This document shows, piece after piece, positions 11,218-24,860 of a stretch of 64,000 bases of DNA. Below the pieces are notes generated by a model, which saw nothing but the letters and a program-made list of their open reading frames with translations, did not search any database and had not been told where the DNA came from. How positions within the stretch are numbered: position 1 is the stretch's first letter; each line of letters opens with the position of its first letter. Both the position numbers and the translations under genes were made by a program. The stretch covers positions 41,613,000 through 41,676,999 of the forward strand of contig OY759271.1 of assembly GCA_963662155.1 (NCBI GenBank), in the 5' to 3' direction. Source of the DNA: Lamellibrachia columna (taxonomy: Eukaryota; Annelida; Polychaeta; Sabellida; Siboglinidae).

Positions 11218-12655
11218 CCAAACATCATACCATTATTTAAAAAGGGTTCGAGAAATAAGTCAGAGAATTACAGACCAGTGAGTTTAACGTCAATGATTTG
11301 TAAATTATTAGAAAGGTTAATTAAAGACCATATGGTGGACTTCCTCGTTAAGCATAAATTATTAAATTCATCTCAACATGGATTCCTTAAAGCGAGGTCA
11401 TGCTTAACAAATATGTTATGTTTTTTGGAAGAAATCACTAAGTGGATAGACATGGGATCGCCAGTAGATATTATCTACTTAGATTTTCAGAAAGCTTTTG
11501 ACAAAGTGCCACATCAAAGATTGCTACTTAAATTAAAAGCCCATGGTATCGGGGATAGCATAACTGACTGGATAGAACAATGGCTGACTGACAGAAGACA
11601 ACGAGTTGTAGTAGATGGCGAAGTTTCAAATTGGAAATCGGTTTTGAGTGGGGTACCTCAAGGATCAGTATTAGGACCTATATTATTCTTAATTTATATC
11701 AATGACTTGGACGAGAGTATAACAAGTAACGTACTGAAATTTGCGGACGACACAAAACTGTTTAGAAAGGTTAATACTGATGGTGATAAACAACATTTAC
11801 AAAACGATCTAGACAGATTAGTGAAATGGTCTGAGAAATGGCAGATGCTGTTCAATTTTGGGAAATGTAAATGCCTACATACAGGACATGGGAACTTGAA
11901 TGTAAACTATAAAATGGGAGCTACTGTTCTTGGTACTACTGTAAAAGAAAAGGACTTAGGAGTTACAATAAGCGCTGATATGAAAGTTTCAGAGCAGTGT
12001 GGTATTGCAGCTTCAAAGGGTAATCAAATTCTTGGATTGATTAGAAGAAACATAACATATAAGGGAAAAAAGTTAATTATACCTCTTTATAAAGCAATAG
12101 TTAGACCTCATTTAGAATACTGTATACAAGCATGGAGACCATATCGTAAGAAGGATATAGATACGCTTGAACGCATACAAAGGAGAGCAACTAAAATGAT
12201 TCCAGAACTTAGAGACCTTAGTTATGAAGAACGCCTGAAAGAATGTGGTTTAACAACTCTAGAGACAAGGAGGTTAAGAGGAGATCAGATTGAAGTTTTT
12301 AAGATATTGAATGGGTATGAAAATATTGATAGAAATATGTTTTTCTCACTCAAGAAGGATAGCAGAACTAGAGGACATGAGGTAAAATTAGTAAAGGATC
12401 AATGTAGATTGGACATCAGGAAGCACTCGTTCTCACAGAGGACAATAAATGAATGGAACAAACTGTCTACAGATTGTGTAACTGCTAGCAGCGTGAATAT
12501 GTTTAAAAACAAGGTTGACACATATATCAGGAGGGCGGGCTATAAGTAGGTGAACATTGTTGGACTCTCGATAAGCCAATGGCTTCCTTGTCCACTTGCC
12601 ATCTGGGCCTTTGGCTTGGATGGTAAATCTTGTTAAATCTTGTTAAACTCAAAGA
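11218..12655 (+). mobile_element. CR1/jockey-type LINE, 5'-truncated copy with intact RT C-terminal ORF
   Basis: This sense insertion begins abruptly inside the reverse transcriptase, in line with 5' truncation during target-primed reverse transcription. It carries an uninterrupted 423-codon frame (11278-12549). RT motifs are in order: YLDFQKAFDKVPHQRLL, SGVPQGSVLGPILFLIYIND, KFADDTKLF (catalytic FADD), EKDLGVTIS and the thumb and C-terminal 'WNKLS' segment. The 3' UTR contains CTCGATAAGCCAATGGCTTC and ends in short TCTTGTTAAA direct repeats, typical of CR1-like elements rather than poly(A). The intact frame and its very close match to the antisense copy at 28.8-31.7 kb indicate recent activity. 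Confidence 0.9.
11278..12549 (+). CDS. Reverse transcriptase (C-terminal part) of the 11.2-kb LINE
   Basis: These 423 codons cover the RT fingers/palm from 'CKLLERLIKDHM' through the thumb and the Cys-poor C-terminus, stopping at TAG 12547-12549. The catalytic FADD is present. The endonuclease domain and the first RT block are missing because the insertion is truncated, so this cannot be an autonomous protein. It was part of a larger ORF2; the first Met here is not a native start. Confidence 0.85.
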   Translation: MSLTSMICKLLERLIKDHMVDFLVKHKLLNSSQHGFLKARSCLTNMLCFLEEITKWIDMGSPVDIIYLDFQKAFDKVPHQRLLLKLKAHGIGDSITDWIEQWLTDRRQRVVVDGEVSNWKSVLSGVPQGSVLGPILFLIYINDLDESITSNVLKFADDTKLFRKVNTDGDKQHLQNDLDRLVKWSEKWQMLFNFGKCKCLHTGHGNLNVNYKMGATVLGTTVKEKDLGVTISADMKVSEQCGIAASKGNQILGLIRRNITYKGKKLIIPLYKAIVRPHLEYCIQAWRPYRKKDIDTLERIQRRATKMIPELRDLSYEERLKECGLTTLETRRLRGDQIEVFKILNGYENIDRNMFFSLKKDSRTRGHEVKLVKDQCRLDIRKHSFSQRTINEWNKLSTDCVTASSVNMFKNKVDTYIRRAGYK

Positions 12656-14159
12656 GTTTATTTACAGTTTTTTCCGGGTGTCTCTCCAGTAACTCTAAAA
12701 AACGAAAAAAAGAAGTGGCGTGCAGAAAATAAGTCAGTGACTACGATGCAGCCTAATTACGGATGGTAATACTGGAAAGAACCACTGTTAAAACCAACTA
12801 TCTGGGAGTGGTTGGAGAAAAAGTACTTGGAAACAGGCAGTGAATTGCACACGTTTGGCAAACATTGAGGAACTACGGACCAAGACAAAAGATGCCATCA
12901 CCAGTGTGACTGTATGTGGATGTGTTGCGGCGAACTTGACGGAAATCGTATATCGGTTAGACGTCCAGAAAGCCACTACAGTAAGTTGGAAGTATGACAT
13001 AATCAAGAAAATCTCGTTGAGTTTGGCTACAAGAAGGTGCAAACTGCATGTTTTTCCCTATTTTTGTATTTACATTCAAAATAAGAATGATTATTTAGGT
13101 GCATCCTTTATGATGATCCAATAAACTCTTCCGAACCGAAATCCTAGTCCACCACGTGGCGCCACTATCATAATCTCACTAATGAATACCTAACATACAG
13201 TTTACAAAGGTACTATAACGTGACCTGCTTAGCTGGCTTCCCTGGCAACGAGGCAGCTTTTGGCCTGGTTAGGATCAATAGGCCTAAATATTGATTAGTG
13301 ACTAGTGTGCATGCAGAAAACGCAACCAATTAAATAGATTGTTAGTTCGCTTCTAAGTAAGTAGTTCATTGAATGGATTTTAGACAATGATGGAGTAGTT
13401 GTTGTGTCTGTGCCTGATTGAAGAAGCAGTATGATCGGCATTGACTCATTGTGCCTTTTGTGGGAGCCTTGTTTGCCGTCGGCGTCGGGGAAGGCATGAT
13501 TGCATATAGCATAGTCATAGAAACCGTACCGCCGTAGGCGTAATGCCCAGACACTAGCGACAACTACGTACGCTTACGTCAGTACTGCCCTCTGATATTC
13601 GGTGAGTGTCACTCGATCACTTGCGTTAACGGTTAAGCTGTCAGAAGCTGAATTCGTCTGTGTAAAAACGGCATATTATAACCGAGCCGAGGCCTATTAC
13701 TATTACATAATACTATTTTAATCTATATTACGTTACAATACGCTATGAATGCATTATTCAATGCATGTATAATAACGTTTAATTGTTCTTCCTGTCAAGT
13801 CAATCGCCATACAATTTTTTCTATCTGGCTGTTGCTGTTGTAAGAGAGTAAGATTGGGGCGGACGAGTCTGCCTACTTAAGAGCGTTGTAAGTCCTGCTC
13901 GGCGCCTCTCACGTGCCAGGAATCGGTGGGTTAAAGATAGATAAATTCTTTGAGTCCACGACAGGTTAGATATTTACCCCCTGTGACTGTGTAGGATCTT
14001 TTACTTCCCCTGGCATAGACACCAGGTAGAACTTATGTAGAAGGGACCAACTGCTTTTAGTGTCTCTTCCGAAAGACACAGACAAAGTAGGGTGAACAAA
14101 ACTGTAACTCACTTAATTATACAATTTTTATTATTAATAATATTCACAATAACAATAGT

Positions 14160-15020
14160 ACCTACTTGCACACATTTGGAGATGAAGTTCCATCCTGGGA
14201 AATGCACCATTCTACCAGTTACGTGCTCTAGGAAGATCAGGCGCCATTCTTACACACTACATGACAAACAGCTGCGTTCAGTCGACACAGTGAAATACTT
14301 GGGCGTCACTGTCCAGAAAAATGCAGGCTGGGAGACACATATCGATAGAATCTGTAGAAAAACGGAAAGGGCAACCGGCCGTTTCATCCAGAGAAATCTG
14401 AAAATAAGTTCATCAGACATTAAGGCTCAAGCATACAAGTCCTTAGTGTGACCTATGCTGAAATATGCCAGCACTGTGTGGGATCCACACCAACAAAAAG
14501 ACATTGTCAAACTTGAAAAAAGGTCCAGGGCAGCCGTGTTCGTGCTCCACAGATATCATCCAACCGACAGCGTGCACGATACACTTAACAAAATGAAATG
14601 ATCAACACTTGCAGAGTGCAGAAATTATAAGGCACGATTGAAAATGTTCTCAAGAATCATCGAAAACACCGCCAGTATGTCCTGTGAACATCTCCACCCC
14701 CAAGAATCCACCACAAGAGCAGGCAGAGGGGCAAGGCAGGCCTACAAACGGATCTCATGAAGAACCAACTACCACCTCTACTCCTTTTTTCCCAGAACAA
14801 TCAAAGACTGGAACATTTTGTAACCAGTCAGAGCTCATGTCCCTGTCTTCTGTCTCCTCTCATGCATAGGTGTCAGAATTATGCTAAAAGACCAACAGGG
14901 CCCCCTCCCTTTTTATTTATTTAGTTTTATTTTTCCTCTAACCACCAATGGAATGTACACTCCTAAAAGCAGCAGATCAGCAAAATTATCGTCGCTGCTA
15001 TATGGAAGAAGAAGAACAAT
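14160..15020 (+). mobile_element. Jockey-group LINE, degraded 3' RT fragment
   Basis: Reading + gives KFHPGKCTILPVT, TVKYLGVTVQKNAGWETHI, then after an in-frame TGA at 14450 'PMLKYASTVWDPHQQKDI', 'LEKRSRAAVFVLHRY', and near the end 'SFFPEQSKTGTFCNQSEL' in another frame. This is the RT thumb and C-terminal tail of a jockey-type element. Stops and frameshifts make it a pseudogene. It is distinct in sequence from the CR1-like family nearby. Confidence 0.75.
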
Positions 15021-15835
15021 AAATGATGTTTGAATAATGCTAATTTATATTATTTTTTATAACTAAATTTCCATTACTGGGGACCAAGCATTTTTCTTCT
15101 GGTAATGTGGAGTATATATACAGTTGACTCTTGCTACAGCATTACAGTCCACTTTATATTCAACTCTCAATGTTTGGCCAAGTAGTTCCATAAATTCAAT
15201 TTTCTACATAATGATATCCATGTGTGCAAGGGAGTGGGCCATAAATCAACAGTGCAGGACAGAACAAGGATTTCACAGCAGTTCCTTTTAACCATTCCTT
15301 ACACTTGGGGTGCACATAAGCTGAGAGGTCACTGTGTATTTAGCCAAACAAATGAGTTGATGCCGAGTCATTGGCTGTGCTCCAAGCATATTATACCAGC
15401 ACTAGATTATAATCTACTATTTCACCTGAAATGACCCAGTGAATACAACAATTGGCAAGAGAGATCAATTGCTCTAAATTTAGCATCAATTTAGGCAGAT
15501 CACTACGTTTACTAATCTTAATCCACAGGCTTTGTATACTGCCCTTTAGTGAGAAATGTCTGTGCAAGGACATCTACACAGAAATTATGCATAAATTATT
15601 TCACTGAATGTTCATTTGGCTTACTACCCTTTTTCCAAAAGCATTTCTCATCTAGTTGGTGATTTGTCTACAGCTCCAGTCGTAAAACTTGTTCATTGTG
15701 AACATATTTTTCGAGTTACTATTTTTTCTGCCATCTACAATCACAGGATTTTTTCTATTGCAATGGATTGAACACATTTCTATTTAACTTATTTATCTAT
15801 GGGCAGTTATGTGTAACTCCCAAAATGATAGCAAA

Positions 15836-17300
<1,465 letters not shown>

Positions 17301-17467
17301 TAAGTACTCAGAGTCGTAAAAAGTTAGTACAAACAATAGTCTGCTGTACAAGCAGGTTATTTTTCATTGCATGTGAAAGACACATCAATGACATCATTTA
17401 CATATTGTCAAACTAAAAACAAATTGTGTAGTGAATGAAAGGTTTTTTAATCTATACATTATTTTTT

Positions 17468-17862
17468 TGTCTACAACATACATTGTCTACAGCATACATT
17501 GTTTACAACATACATTGACTACAACATACATTGACTACAACATATATTGTCTACAACTTATATTGTCTACAACATACATTGTCTACAACATACATTGTCT
17601 ACAACATACATTGACTACAACATACATTGTCTACAACATACATTGTCTACAACATACATTGGCTACAACATACATTGTGTACAACATACATTGACTACAA
17701 CATACATTGTCTACAACATACATTGGCTACAACATACATTGACTACAACATACATTGTCTACAACATACATTGTCTACAACATACATTGTGTACAACATA
17801 CATTGACTACAACATGCATTGACTACAACATACATTGACTACAACATACATTGTCTACAACA
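17468..17862 (+). repeat. 16-bp minisatellite, about 24 copies
   Basis: The unit TACAACATACATTGTC alternates its last bases (GTC, GAC, GGC, GTG). It starts about 170 bp downstream of the 3' end of the old LINE copy. Confidence 0.95.
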
Positions 17863-18174
17863 TGTTTTTCATCATTGTCAAAGTTTATTGTCACAGTTTA
17901 TCAGAAGACAGGACATGGTGATCATTTGTAGCCTAAGTACATATGTAGCAGTTAGTGTTTGTGCAGGAATTTTGGTAAAATGTTAATAGGTATTGCTTGG
18001 TGTATGTAGAAAAACCGTGAAGACTATGCATATAAATTTTATCCACAATGCATCGTGGCATTTTTCTATGTAAGGCTTGTAAGTGGTATCTGATACATTT
18101 TCTGGCTCTCAAAGTATGACTGTATTGGATAGAGATTGACTTTATTGCTAGCAAGATGAATATCATTTCATATC

Positions 18175-19225
18175 GAGAATAAATAATAGGGGACCTAGTA
18201 GTGACCCCTGTGGGACACCTGTTGAGATAGTTAATGTGTCAGACGTTATATCAGCGAATAGGACAAATTGGTGTCTTTCGATATGGTAATTCATTAGCCA
18301 AATTAGAGTCCCATTTATTCATAATGTTCAAGCTTTTGGAATAAAATGTTGTGATCTATGGTATCAAAGGCTTTTGACAGATCTAAGAACATTTTTATGG
18401 GGATTTTTCTGTTTTGAAAAAGTGTGTCAGTTCAAGTGTAGCCTTTTTCGTGGAATGTGATTTCCTAAACCCGTACTGACTTTTGTAAAATAATTTGTTT
18501 ATAGTTAAATATTCAAATATTTGATTGTATAATTTTTTTTTCAAAGACTGAAGATGGAAGGGAGTAATGAAATGGGTCTGTAGTTATTGACCAGGGTTTA
18601 TCATCTTTTTTATACATATTAATAACTTTCGCAAATTTTTTTTAACGTTCCTGTATTTAGGGATTGGTTAATAATGAGAGACAAATGTTTAGAAATTAGT
18701 GAATTAATTCGTTTTAGTAAAACTTGAAATTGAGTCATGATTTGCACTTCTCTTTGGATCAAAATCCTTGATAATTTGTATTACAATATCTTCAGTTACT
18801 GGTTTAAAATTAAATGTTGATAGACATGTTCTTTAAATAATTGGTAAAAGTTTTTGTGTATTTGTGCTGGGAATTGTGTGTGCCAGTTTACTGCCAATAT
18901 CTACAAAGAACTTGTTAAACCTGTCTGCTATCTCCGTGGTATCGGCAACACACTTTCCATTTATATAAAAGTGATTTGGAAATTTCCATTTTGTGTATTT
19001 CTTATTTATAAGTTGTTTAATGGTGTCCCTTTTGATTTGAATTGATCAAATAGGTTTCTATTTTTTTGCATTTCAGATAGTTTTGTTTTCATTTTTTATA
19101 TACACGAAGATTGACCGATATGTTATTGTAAGAGGTGTCACTTTGTGGAGTCTGCTTTAGTTTCGTATATAGTTTGTCTTTATATCTAATTGATTTAATA
19201 ATTCCTGATCTTGAACAATGGAACT
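18175..19225 (-). mobile_element. Degenerate antisense LINE reverse transcriptase fragment
   Basis: On the - strand the blocks appear in order: TTEIADRFNKFFVDIGSKLA (about 18965-18880), then 'KAFDTIDHNILF' (about 18375-18340), then TGVPQGSLLGPLLFI (about 18225-18175). These are the standard upstream helix, palm D motif and 'GVPQGS' motif of non-LTR RTs. Frameshifts and stops lie between them. The catalytic DD block and the 3' end are absent. Confidence 0.75.
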
Positions 19226-19452
19226 ATAAATTTAAACATGTGCCTTTATATCAATTATCAAGATTATTATTACTTATTATTATTACTAAAATTTTAAGAT
19301 AGTTATTTTGCGGTTCCAGATTGTTGGACAACTTTGCTTGTTGTACAGTTATCATTTGATTATGTCTCTTATTAGTTTTACCCAGCAACAAACATTATTA
19401 TGACACTTCTCTTCTAGCTGTGCACAGCCATTCACAACTCCTCATATCCATT
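19224..19452 (+). pseudogene. Degenerate tandem copy of the 19658 exon and its upstream intron
   Basis: This stretch parallels 19498-19720: both start AATTTAAAC.TGTGCCTTTAT, pass through CAGATTGTTGG, share TTAGTTTTACCCAGCAAC, and run into an exon-like TGCACAGCCATTCACAACTC. In the real exon the corresponding reading is QRAYDSSVQAVQSHSQL. Here the pseudo-exon (from about 19386) meets TGA after five codons. It is a relic of a local duplication that included an acceptor and the start of an exon. Confidence 0.7.
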
Positions 19453-19657
19453 TTACGAAACTCTTCTTATATAAATTTTACTCAACTCCTCTCATATCAA
19501 TTTAAACCTGTGCCTTTATAAAAGTTATTAAGATAATTACTTTTCAGTTTCAGATTGTTGGTAAACTGCAAGCTTTTGGCTTTAATTGGAAAGTCTTAAT
19601 AGTCAAATAGATCTATTATATATTGGTTTGCACATTTTTATTTTTAGTTTTACCCAG

Positions 19658-19810
19658 CAACGAGCATATGACAGTTCCGTTCAAGCTGTGCAAAGCCATT
19701 CCCAACTCGTGTCATCAAATACGACTCACGAGGCTGAGAAAGTAAAACACAAGTGCCACCTGGTGGAAGAGGATTATGACAGCATGTCGATGTCAAATCT
19801 TAGTGTTGAG
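19658..19810 (+). CDS. KIAA1549L-like: KIAA1549L-like exon: cytoplasmic tail, QRAYDSS exon
   Basis: This 153-nt, 51-codon exon (phase 0-0) lies between TTACCCAG|CAA and GTTGAG|GTAAAG. It is polar, with one Cys and an acidic/Ser-rich end (EEDYDSMSMSNLSVE) that looks like a phosphorylatable segment. No domain is recognised. The 15-bp minisatellite starts about 25 bp after the donor. The duplicated relic upstream supports this acceptor as the working one. Confidence 0.7.
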
Positions 19811-19831
19811 GTAAAGCTTTATCCTGTTTTG

Positions 19832-19930
19832 CTTATGGTGTCATATCTTATGGTGTCATATCTTATGGTGTCATATCTTATGGTGTCATATCTTATGGTG
19901 TCATATCTTATGGTGTCATATCTTTTGATA
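19832..19930 (+). repeat. 15-bp minisatellite next to a splice donor
   Basis: The unit TATGGTGTCATATCT is repeated about six to seven times with almost no variation. It lies just inside the intron after the exon ending at 19810 and does not include the donor. Confidence 0.95.
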
Positions 19931-20443
19931 TTGACTTCAAAGTAAGATGATGATGCAGGAGCGTTCTTAGTTGTGGTCTCATAAATTCTCAAAGTCCAAA
20001 AATCTAAAGTGTTCAGTATTGGTTCAAACCACCCCCACCCCCACCCCCCCCAATACGTGGTGTGGGACTTCAGATGACGCGCACATTACCAGTCAACACT
20101 CAACTGAATACATGGTAGAGAAGCAGGCCTCACATGATAGGCCCTAGATGTGACAATTCATTTATATATATGCTTTATACAATCACATATAAGAACAATG
20201 TGATGGCAGCTTAATATGATTTAACTGACGTGACACAGCTACAAATACAACACCAACCACGCTGCCTGGTTCTGATATCCACAATAGCGTCAATGTACAT
20301 TAACACCTGTTTTACTCGTTGGGTGGCACCACTGCTGTTGGGACAAGTTTATCCCCTAAAACTTGGTGGTGACCAAACCCACCAATATGTAACCATCCCT
20401 TACAAGATACTCTATCAGGTCGAAGTTTTGAATAATAACATTA

Positions 20444-20890
20444 AAGGTGCTTAATCAATTTGATTTTTTTGCTAGTCTCATTTCAATTAAATTTTTGCGA
20501 AAAACCAAACCTTCCTAGTGTCCACTGCAACATGCTAGCTTGTTTGTGCAACTTTTGTGAAATCTTCACACAAACTATTGCATTAGTTAATATTTGTTCA
20601 AGCATTAACTGAAGTGAAAATCGAAATGCTGAAAAATCACAGTTTTCTTCCTTGGTGAAATTTCATAACTTTGTCATGTGATTGGAGGGAGGATGGAAGT
20701 CACGCCCATGATCAGCAATGACCCACACAGTGTTTACTATTTTTGATATCCATTTTTTTATTATTACCAGATCTAACAACTGAAGTCAATTCTTTCGATG
20801 ATTTGAACAAAAATAGGTATTTTTTTTTTTAAATTGACTGCGGATGTTACATGAACTATTCACACACTACATATTTGGACACCAATGAAC
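20444..20890 (+). repeat. Interspersed repeat family X, copy 1
   Basis: Matches the copy at 49719-50048 in the same orientation at several anchors: TTAAAGGTG/CC..ATCAATT, CTAGTCTCATTT, CCTAGTGTCCA/TATCCA, TCAATTCTTTCGATGATTT and the 'GACTGC..ATGTTAC.TGAACT' end. I recognise no coding content, terminal repeats or tRNA-like box. A non-autonomous element (SINE or MITE) is most likely. Confidence 0.6.
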
Positions 20891-22010
20891 CAGATTTGTG
20901 AAAGGCTAAATCAGTTGAGGAAGCAGTTTTAATAGTATTACTAATATAAAATAAACTTGTCTTGTTTCATACACTTGAAAACATAATAATTATACATATT
21001 ACATGAAATATAAGTGGTTTGATTTATTTTGAGAAGATATGGGTGGGTAAAGTGTTACTGTGATAGAGAGAAGGTAGGTGCAGTGATGTGAACAAAATGA
21101 GTGCATAATTAAATAACCAAAAATATAAATGATTGAATGTATAACTATTATTAAAAAACATTTTGCTGGACAGATTCATTTGTCATGTCTAACATCCACA
21201 TGTCTTCCTCAGTATTGAACTATTCTATTCTCAGAATTGCATGGTTCAGACAGTGGGATTGATAAAATAATTAATTCATTTGTTGCATAAGATAATCAGT
21301 TGTATTTGACAGCTCAACCTAGATGCGCTGGTCAGCTGCACGCATATTGTGTGGCTCATTGGCACATCGCGTGAAGCCCATGGCAGGGACTGAGTCCCCT
21401 GACCTTCTCACTCACCTCCAGCTATATCAGCTCCCACCTCCTGAGAATCACACTCAGTCCTGCTGACACAACACACAGGGGCTGTTTGGAGCACCTGGAT
21501 CTGATATCACTTCAGGTTATTCTACGTAGGAAACAAGTGTTGGAAATAGTTTAGTAGAAGCAACACACTGAAAGATGAGGATATAGGAATCAAAACTGAT
21601 GGTCAATATTTCAGAAGAATACAAGGAACACTTTTGTAAAGATCAGTAGGACTTCCAGCAAGGATTGTAGAAACCCACGGGATTCTATGGAAAATTAAGT
21701 CGCAGAGCCTTGTCATTGAGGATACAGCAACAAGCATTTACAAGGCATATTGAAGAGACAACATCTGTGAAGGGATTATAGTGTCTCCTGTAGAAGATCT
21801 TGGAGCTTGGCAGAGGTTGAATAAGAATAATGGGAAGCGCAGTAGGAAGCTCAAAGTCTCAGAGTCTGTCAACTTCAGCCAATTCTAGTGTGAGTTGTCG
21901 TATTCATTGATCTCTTACATTGGGAGATAACCACCGGTAGTTCTGTGCCGTGGCACCAGAGGGCTTTGAAGCAGTTTTGTCTGTAGCAATGTTTGTTCAT
22001 AATAATAGTA
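20891..22010 (+). other. Intron sequence without recognised genes
   Basis: Unique-looking intron DNA. A C-rich run (CCACCCCCACCCCC) lies just outside it at about 20030-20052. The part 21540-21870 has longer open stretches and a less AT-rich composition, but I see no family motif in any frame. It may be old element debris. Confidence 0.4.
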
Positions 22011-22011
22011 C

Positions 22012-23009
22012 ATTCTGTACGACATTAAAGGTAATGTGTAACAATTGTCATTGGTTAACTAAGTTGTTTTGTATACGACATTAAAGGTAATGTGTAACAA
22101 TTGTCATTGGTTAACTAAGTTGTTTCTGTACGACATTAAACGTAATGTGTAACAATAGTCATTGGTTAACTAAGTTGTTTCTGTACGACATTAAAGGTAA
22201 TGTATAACAATTGTCATTGGTTAACTAAGTTGTTTCTGTACGACATTAAAGATAATGTTTAAAAATTGTCATTGGTTAACTAAGTTGTTTTGTATACGAC
22301 ATTAAAGGTAATGTATAACAATTGTCATTGGTTAACTAAGTTGTTTCTGTACGACATTAAAGGTAATGTATAACAATTGTCATTGGTTAACTAAGTTGTT
22401 TCTGTACGACATTAAAGATAATGTTTAACAATTGTCATTAGTTAACTAAGTTGTTTTGTATACGACATTAAAGGTAATGTATAACAATTGTCATTGGTTA
22501 ACTAAGTTGTTTCTGTATGACATTAAAGGTAATGTGTAACAATTGTCATTGGTTAACTAAGTTGTTTCTGTACGACATTAAAGGTAATGTGTAACAATTG
22601 TCATTGGTTAACTAAGTTGTTTCTGTATGACATTAAAGGTAATGTGTAACAATTGTCATTGGTTAACTAAGTTGTTTCTGTACGACATTAAACGTAATGT
22701 GTAACAATTGTCATTGGTTAACCAAGTTGTTTCTGTACGACATTAAAGGTAATGTATAACAATTGTCATTGGTTAACTAAGTTGTTTCTGTACGACATTA
22801 AACGTAATGTATAACAATTGTCATTGGTTAACCAAGTTGTTTCTGTACGACATTAAAGGTAATGTATAACAATTGTCATTGGTTAACTAAGTTGTTTCTG
22901 TACGACATTAAACGTAATGTATAACAATTGTCATTGGTTAACCAAGTTGTTTCTGTACGACATTAAAGGTAATGTATAGCAATTGTCGTTGGTTATGTAA
23001 GTTGTTTCA
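22012..23009 (+). repeat. 55-bp minisatellite, about 18 copies
   Basis: The unit starts GTACGACATTAAAGGTAATG and continues TGTAACAATTGTCATTGGTT, then AACTAAGTTGTTTCT. Variants include CGTAATG, ACCAAG for ACTAAG, and GTATACGAC for CTGTACGAC. At the 3' end 110-bp pairs (AAAGG unit followed by AAACG unit) alternate, a higher-order pattern. ACAATTGT and GTTAAC palindromes occur in each unit. Confidence 0.95.
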
Positions 23010-23432
23010 ATCAAAGTTAATCTAAATTAACAATGCTATACTTCCTGTTTTAATCTTTATTGCTGATGAATATTTATCATCAGAAATTGTATAAAACAAG
23101 AATTTGACCGACCAAGAAATCATTTGATAAAATGTTATATTTCATGTTCAAATGAGGAGATTTATTGGCCTGTCTTTTATTACTGTACAACAGTATGTTT
23201 ATGGCGTAAAATCTGCATAATTTATTCCATTGCCAAATCGTGCATGTTCTAAAATGTTAAGTAATGAAAGATCACGATAGGAACATGTTTTTTATGCATA
23301 TTTTTTTTAAATAACGAAAATATTATAAATACAATCAATCCAGTGTTGCAACATATTATAAGGTAGTCATTCAGTTGACCAATGGAAATCATTCCCTTTA
23401 ATATGTGCGTCCTTCATCTGTCACATGTCTAG

Positions 23433-23606
23433 TCGGACCAGCCTGAGGCTGGTCTGTTTGAGTACGTCGTCAAGATGAGTCACACGGATGGAAGAAGTAC
23501 ACAGAGTACCCCCAGTCATGGTCTCCCAATCCGCTTCCGCACCTCCGCCAGTGTGCTTGAGAGAGAACCCCTGGAGAATAATGTGCCAGATGTCAACCGT
23601 CGACCA
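23433..23606 (+). CDS. KIAA1549L-like: KIAA1549L-like exon: cytoplasmic tail, SDQPEAG exon
   Basis: This 174-nt, 58-codon exon (phase 0-0) lies between GTCTAG|TCG and CGACCA|GTGAGT. It contains EYVVKMSHTDGRSTQSTPSH and then IRFRTSASVLEREPLENN. The Ser/Thr-rich middle is typical of a disordered signalling tail. Splice sites are strong and the codon composition is clearly coding. No domain is recognised. Confidence 0.75.
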
Positions 23607-23939
23607 GTGAGTTCTCTGTCATGTTGTCTGTACATCTAAATGTCTTTGGGTAGGTTAATGATATACAGCATGTACATATTGGTTAATGAAGTGGCATCAT
23701 ACTGTAGATGTTGGTTGATGTAACAATGCATTTTATATTTAACATTTAACAATCACTTTTTTTAATTAATAGTAATTATTAATTATACTTATGTGCCATA
23801 CGTAATCATCATCATTGACATCCATCTGTGTCGAGAGATGATGGAGTTGCTCCGTAGGGGACATCAGTGTTTTGCACAGCATCTGCTGTGACTAAAAAGT
23901 ATGATTTTTGAGTGGCAGTCTCTGCTATAGATGGTACAG

Positions 23940-24860
23940 GTGTAGACAGTTTGATGTAGAGGAAGTAGTCAATGTGGAAGTCGATGGCCTTTCTCTCCAG
24001 TGCTCTCTCTCTTCTCCACCCACATTCCTACTCCCGCAGGGACCCACTGAAAGTGAGTCTTGTTTCTTGCAGGGTGGCGATATCAATATTGAGTCATTTA
24101 AGTTCGAGGTCGATGATTGCTGTCTTCCTCGAATCATCAATCTGTTGGAAATCATTTGATAAGCCAGGACACATGGTCCTGACATTCCAGCTTGCTAGAG
24201 CTGGCATCTTCTTTATTCTCTTTGATTTGCCTGGTGTGACGTTGTCGATCCACTTGTTGAGCTGATGCCCTAAGCTCCAAACACCCATTGAAGCAGGTGG
24301 GCAGTGATGGGTCAGCAACTTACTGGCCAGGGCTGCCCAATGGGACACGATGATCCCTCCCACCATCGGAGGCAACCTGTAGCGCCCGTTCCCTACACCA
24401 GTTGAGTTAGGTTTATAACTCGCCACTGCTGCCTCCCTTGTTGTGCTGTCACTGATCAGCGACACTGAAGCGTCCTCTCCAGGATGCAAGCCTGGGTGAA
24501 ATGTGAGGAGATCCTGGGTTGCTCAGTCATCAGGATCCTCCTTTCAGCCTCGCTGGTGTAGTCCAAAGGAATGCAAAGCAGTACATTTGGCACCAGCGAG
24601 GCTGCAGGCGCTGCCGGAATGTTAGAATGATTAGCATCAAACTGACTTTGGGGCTCCGCTCTGGTCTTTCTGTTAGGGTTTACTCCCTTATCTATTTGCC
24701 CACAGATGGGAGTTGGAACAGTGAGCGTCGGGACGTGTCCACATGCTGGTGGGCCCCACACACTGCACCTCAGGGTTTTAGCAATTAGCCAATTATGTTG
24801 AAACAACTCTAATAAGCCAACTAGTTTTTTACTAGACAAAAAGGGCAAACAGACATTTTC
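23940..24860 (-). mobile_element. LINE 5' fragment: 5' UTR and start of the APE endonuclease
   Basis: Read on the - strand, a frame gives KMPALASWNVRTMCPGLSND, then 'DSRKTAIIDLELK', and after a stop/frameshift 'NIDIATLQETRLTFSGSLRE'. This is the start of an apurinic/apyrimidinic-type endonuclease (the 'SWNVRT' strand and 'LQETR' catalytic Glu motif) as in RTE- or jockey-like LINEs. It is cut off before the rest of the domain and is inactive. It could belong to the same family as the RT piece at 9.0-9.6 kb. Confidence 0.75.

Noticed and set aside
17431..17822. Frames reading STTYIVYNIHCLQHTL repeats
   Set aside because: 16-bp minisatellite; no coding evidence.
20230..20454. 74-codon frame upstream of family X
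   Set aside because: No homology recognised, no splice sites of matching phase; likely chance.
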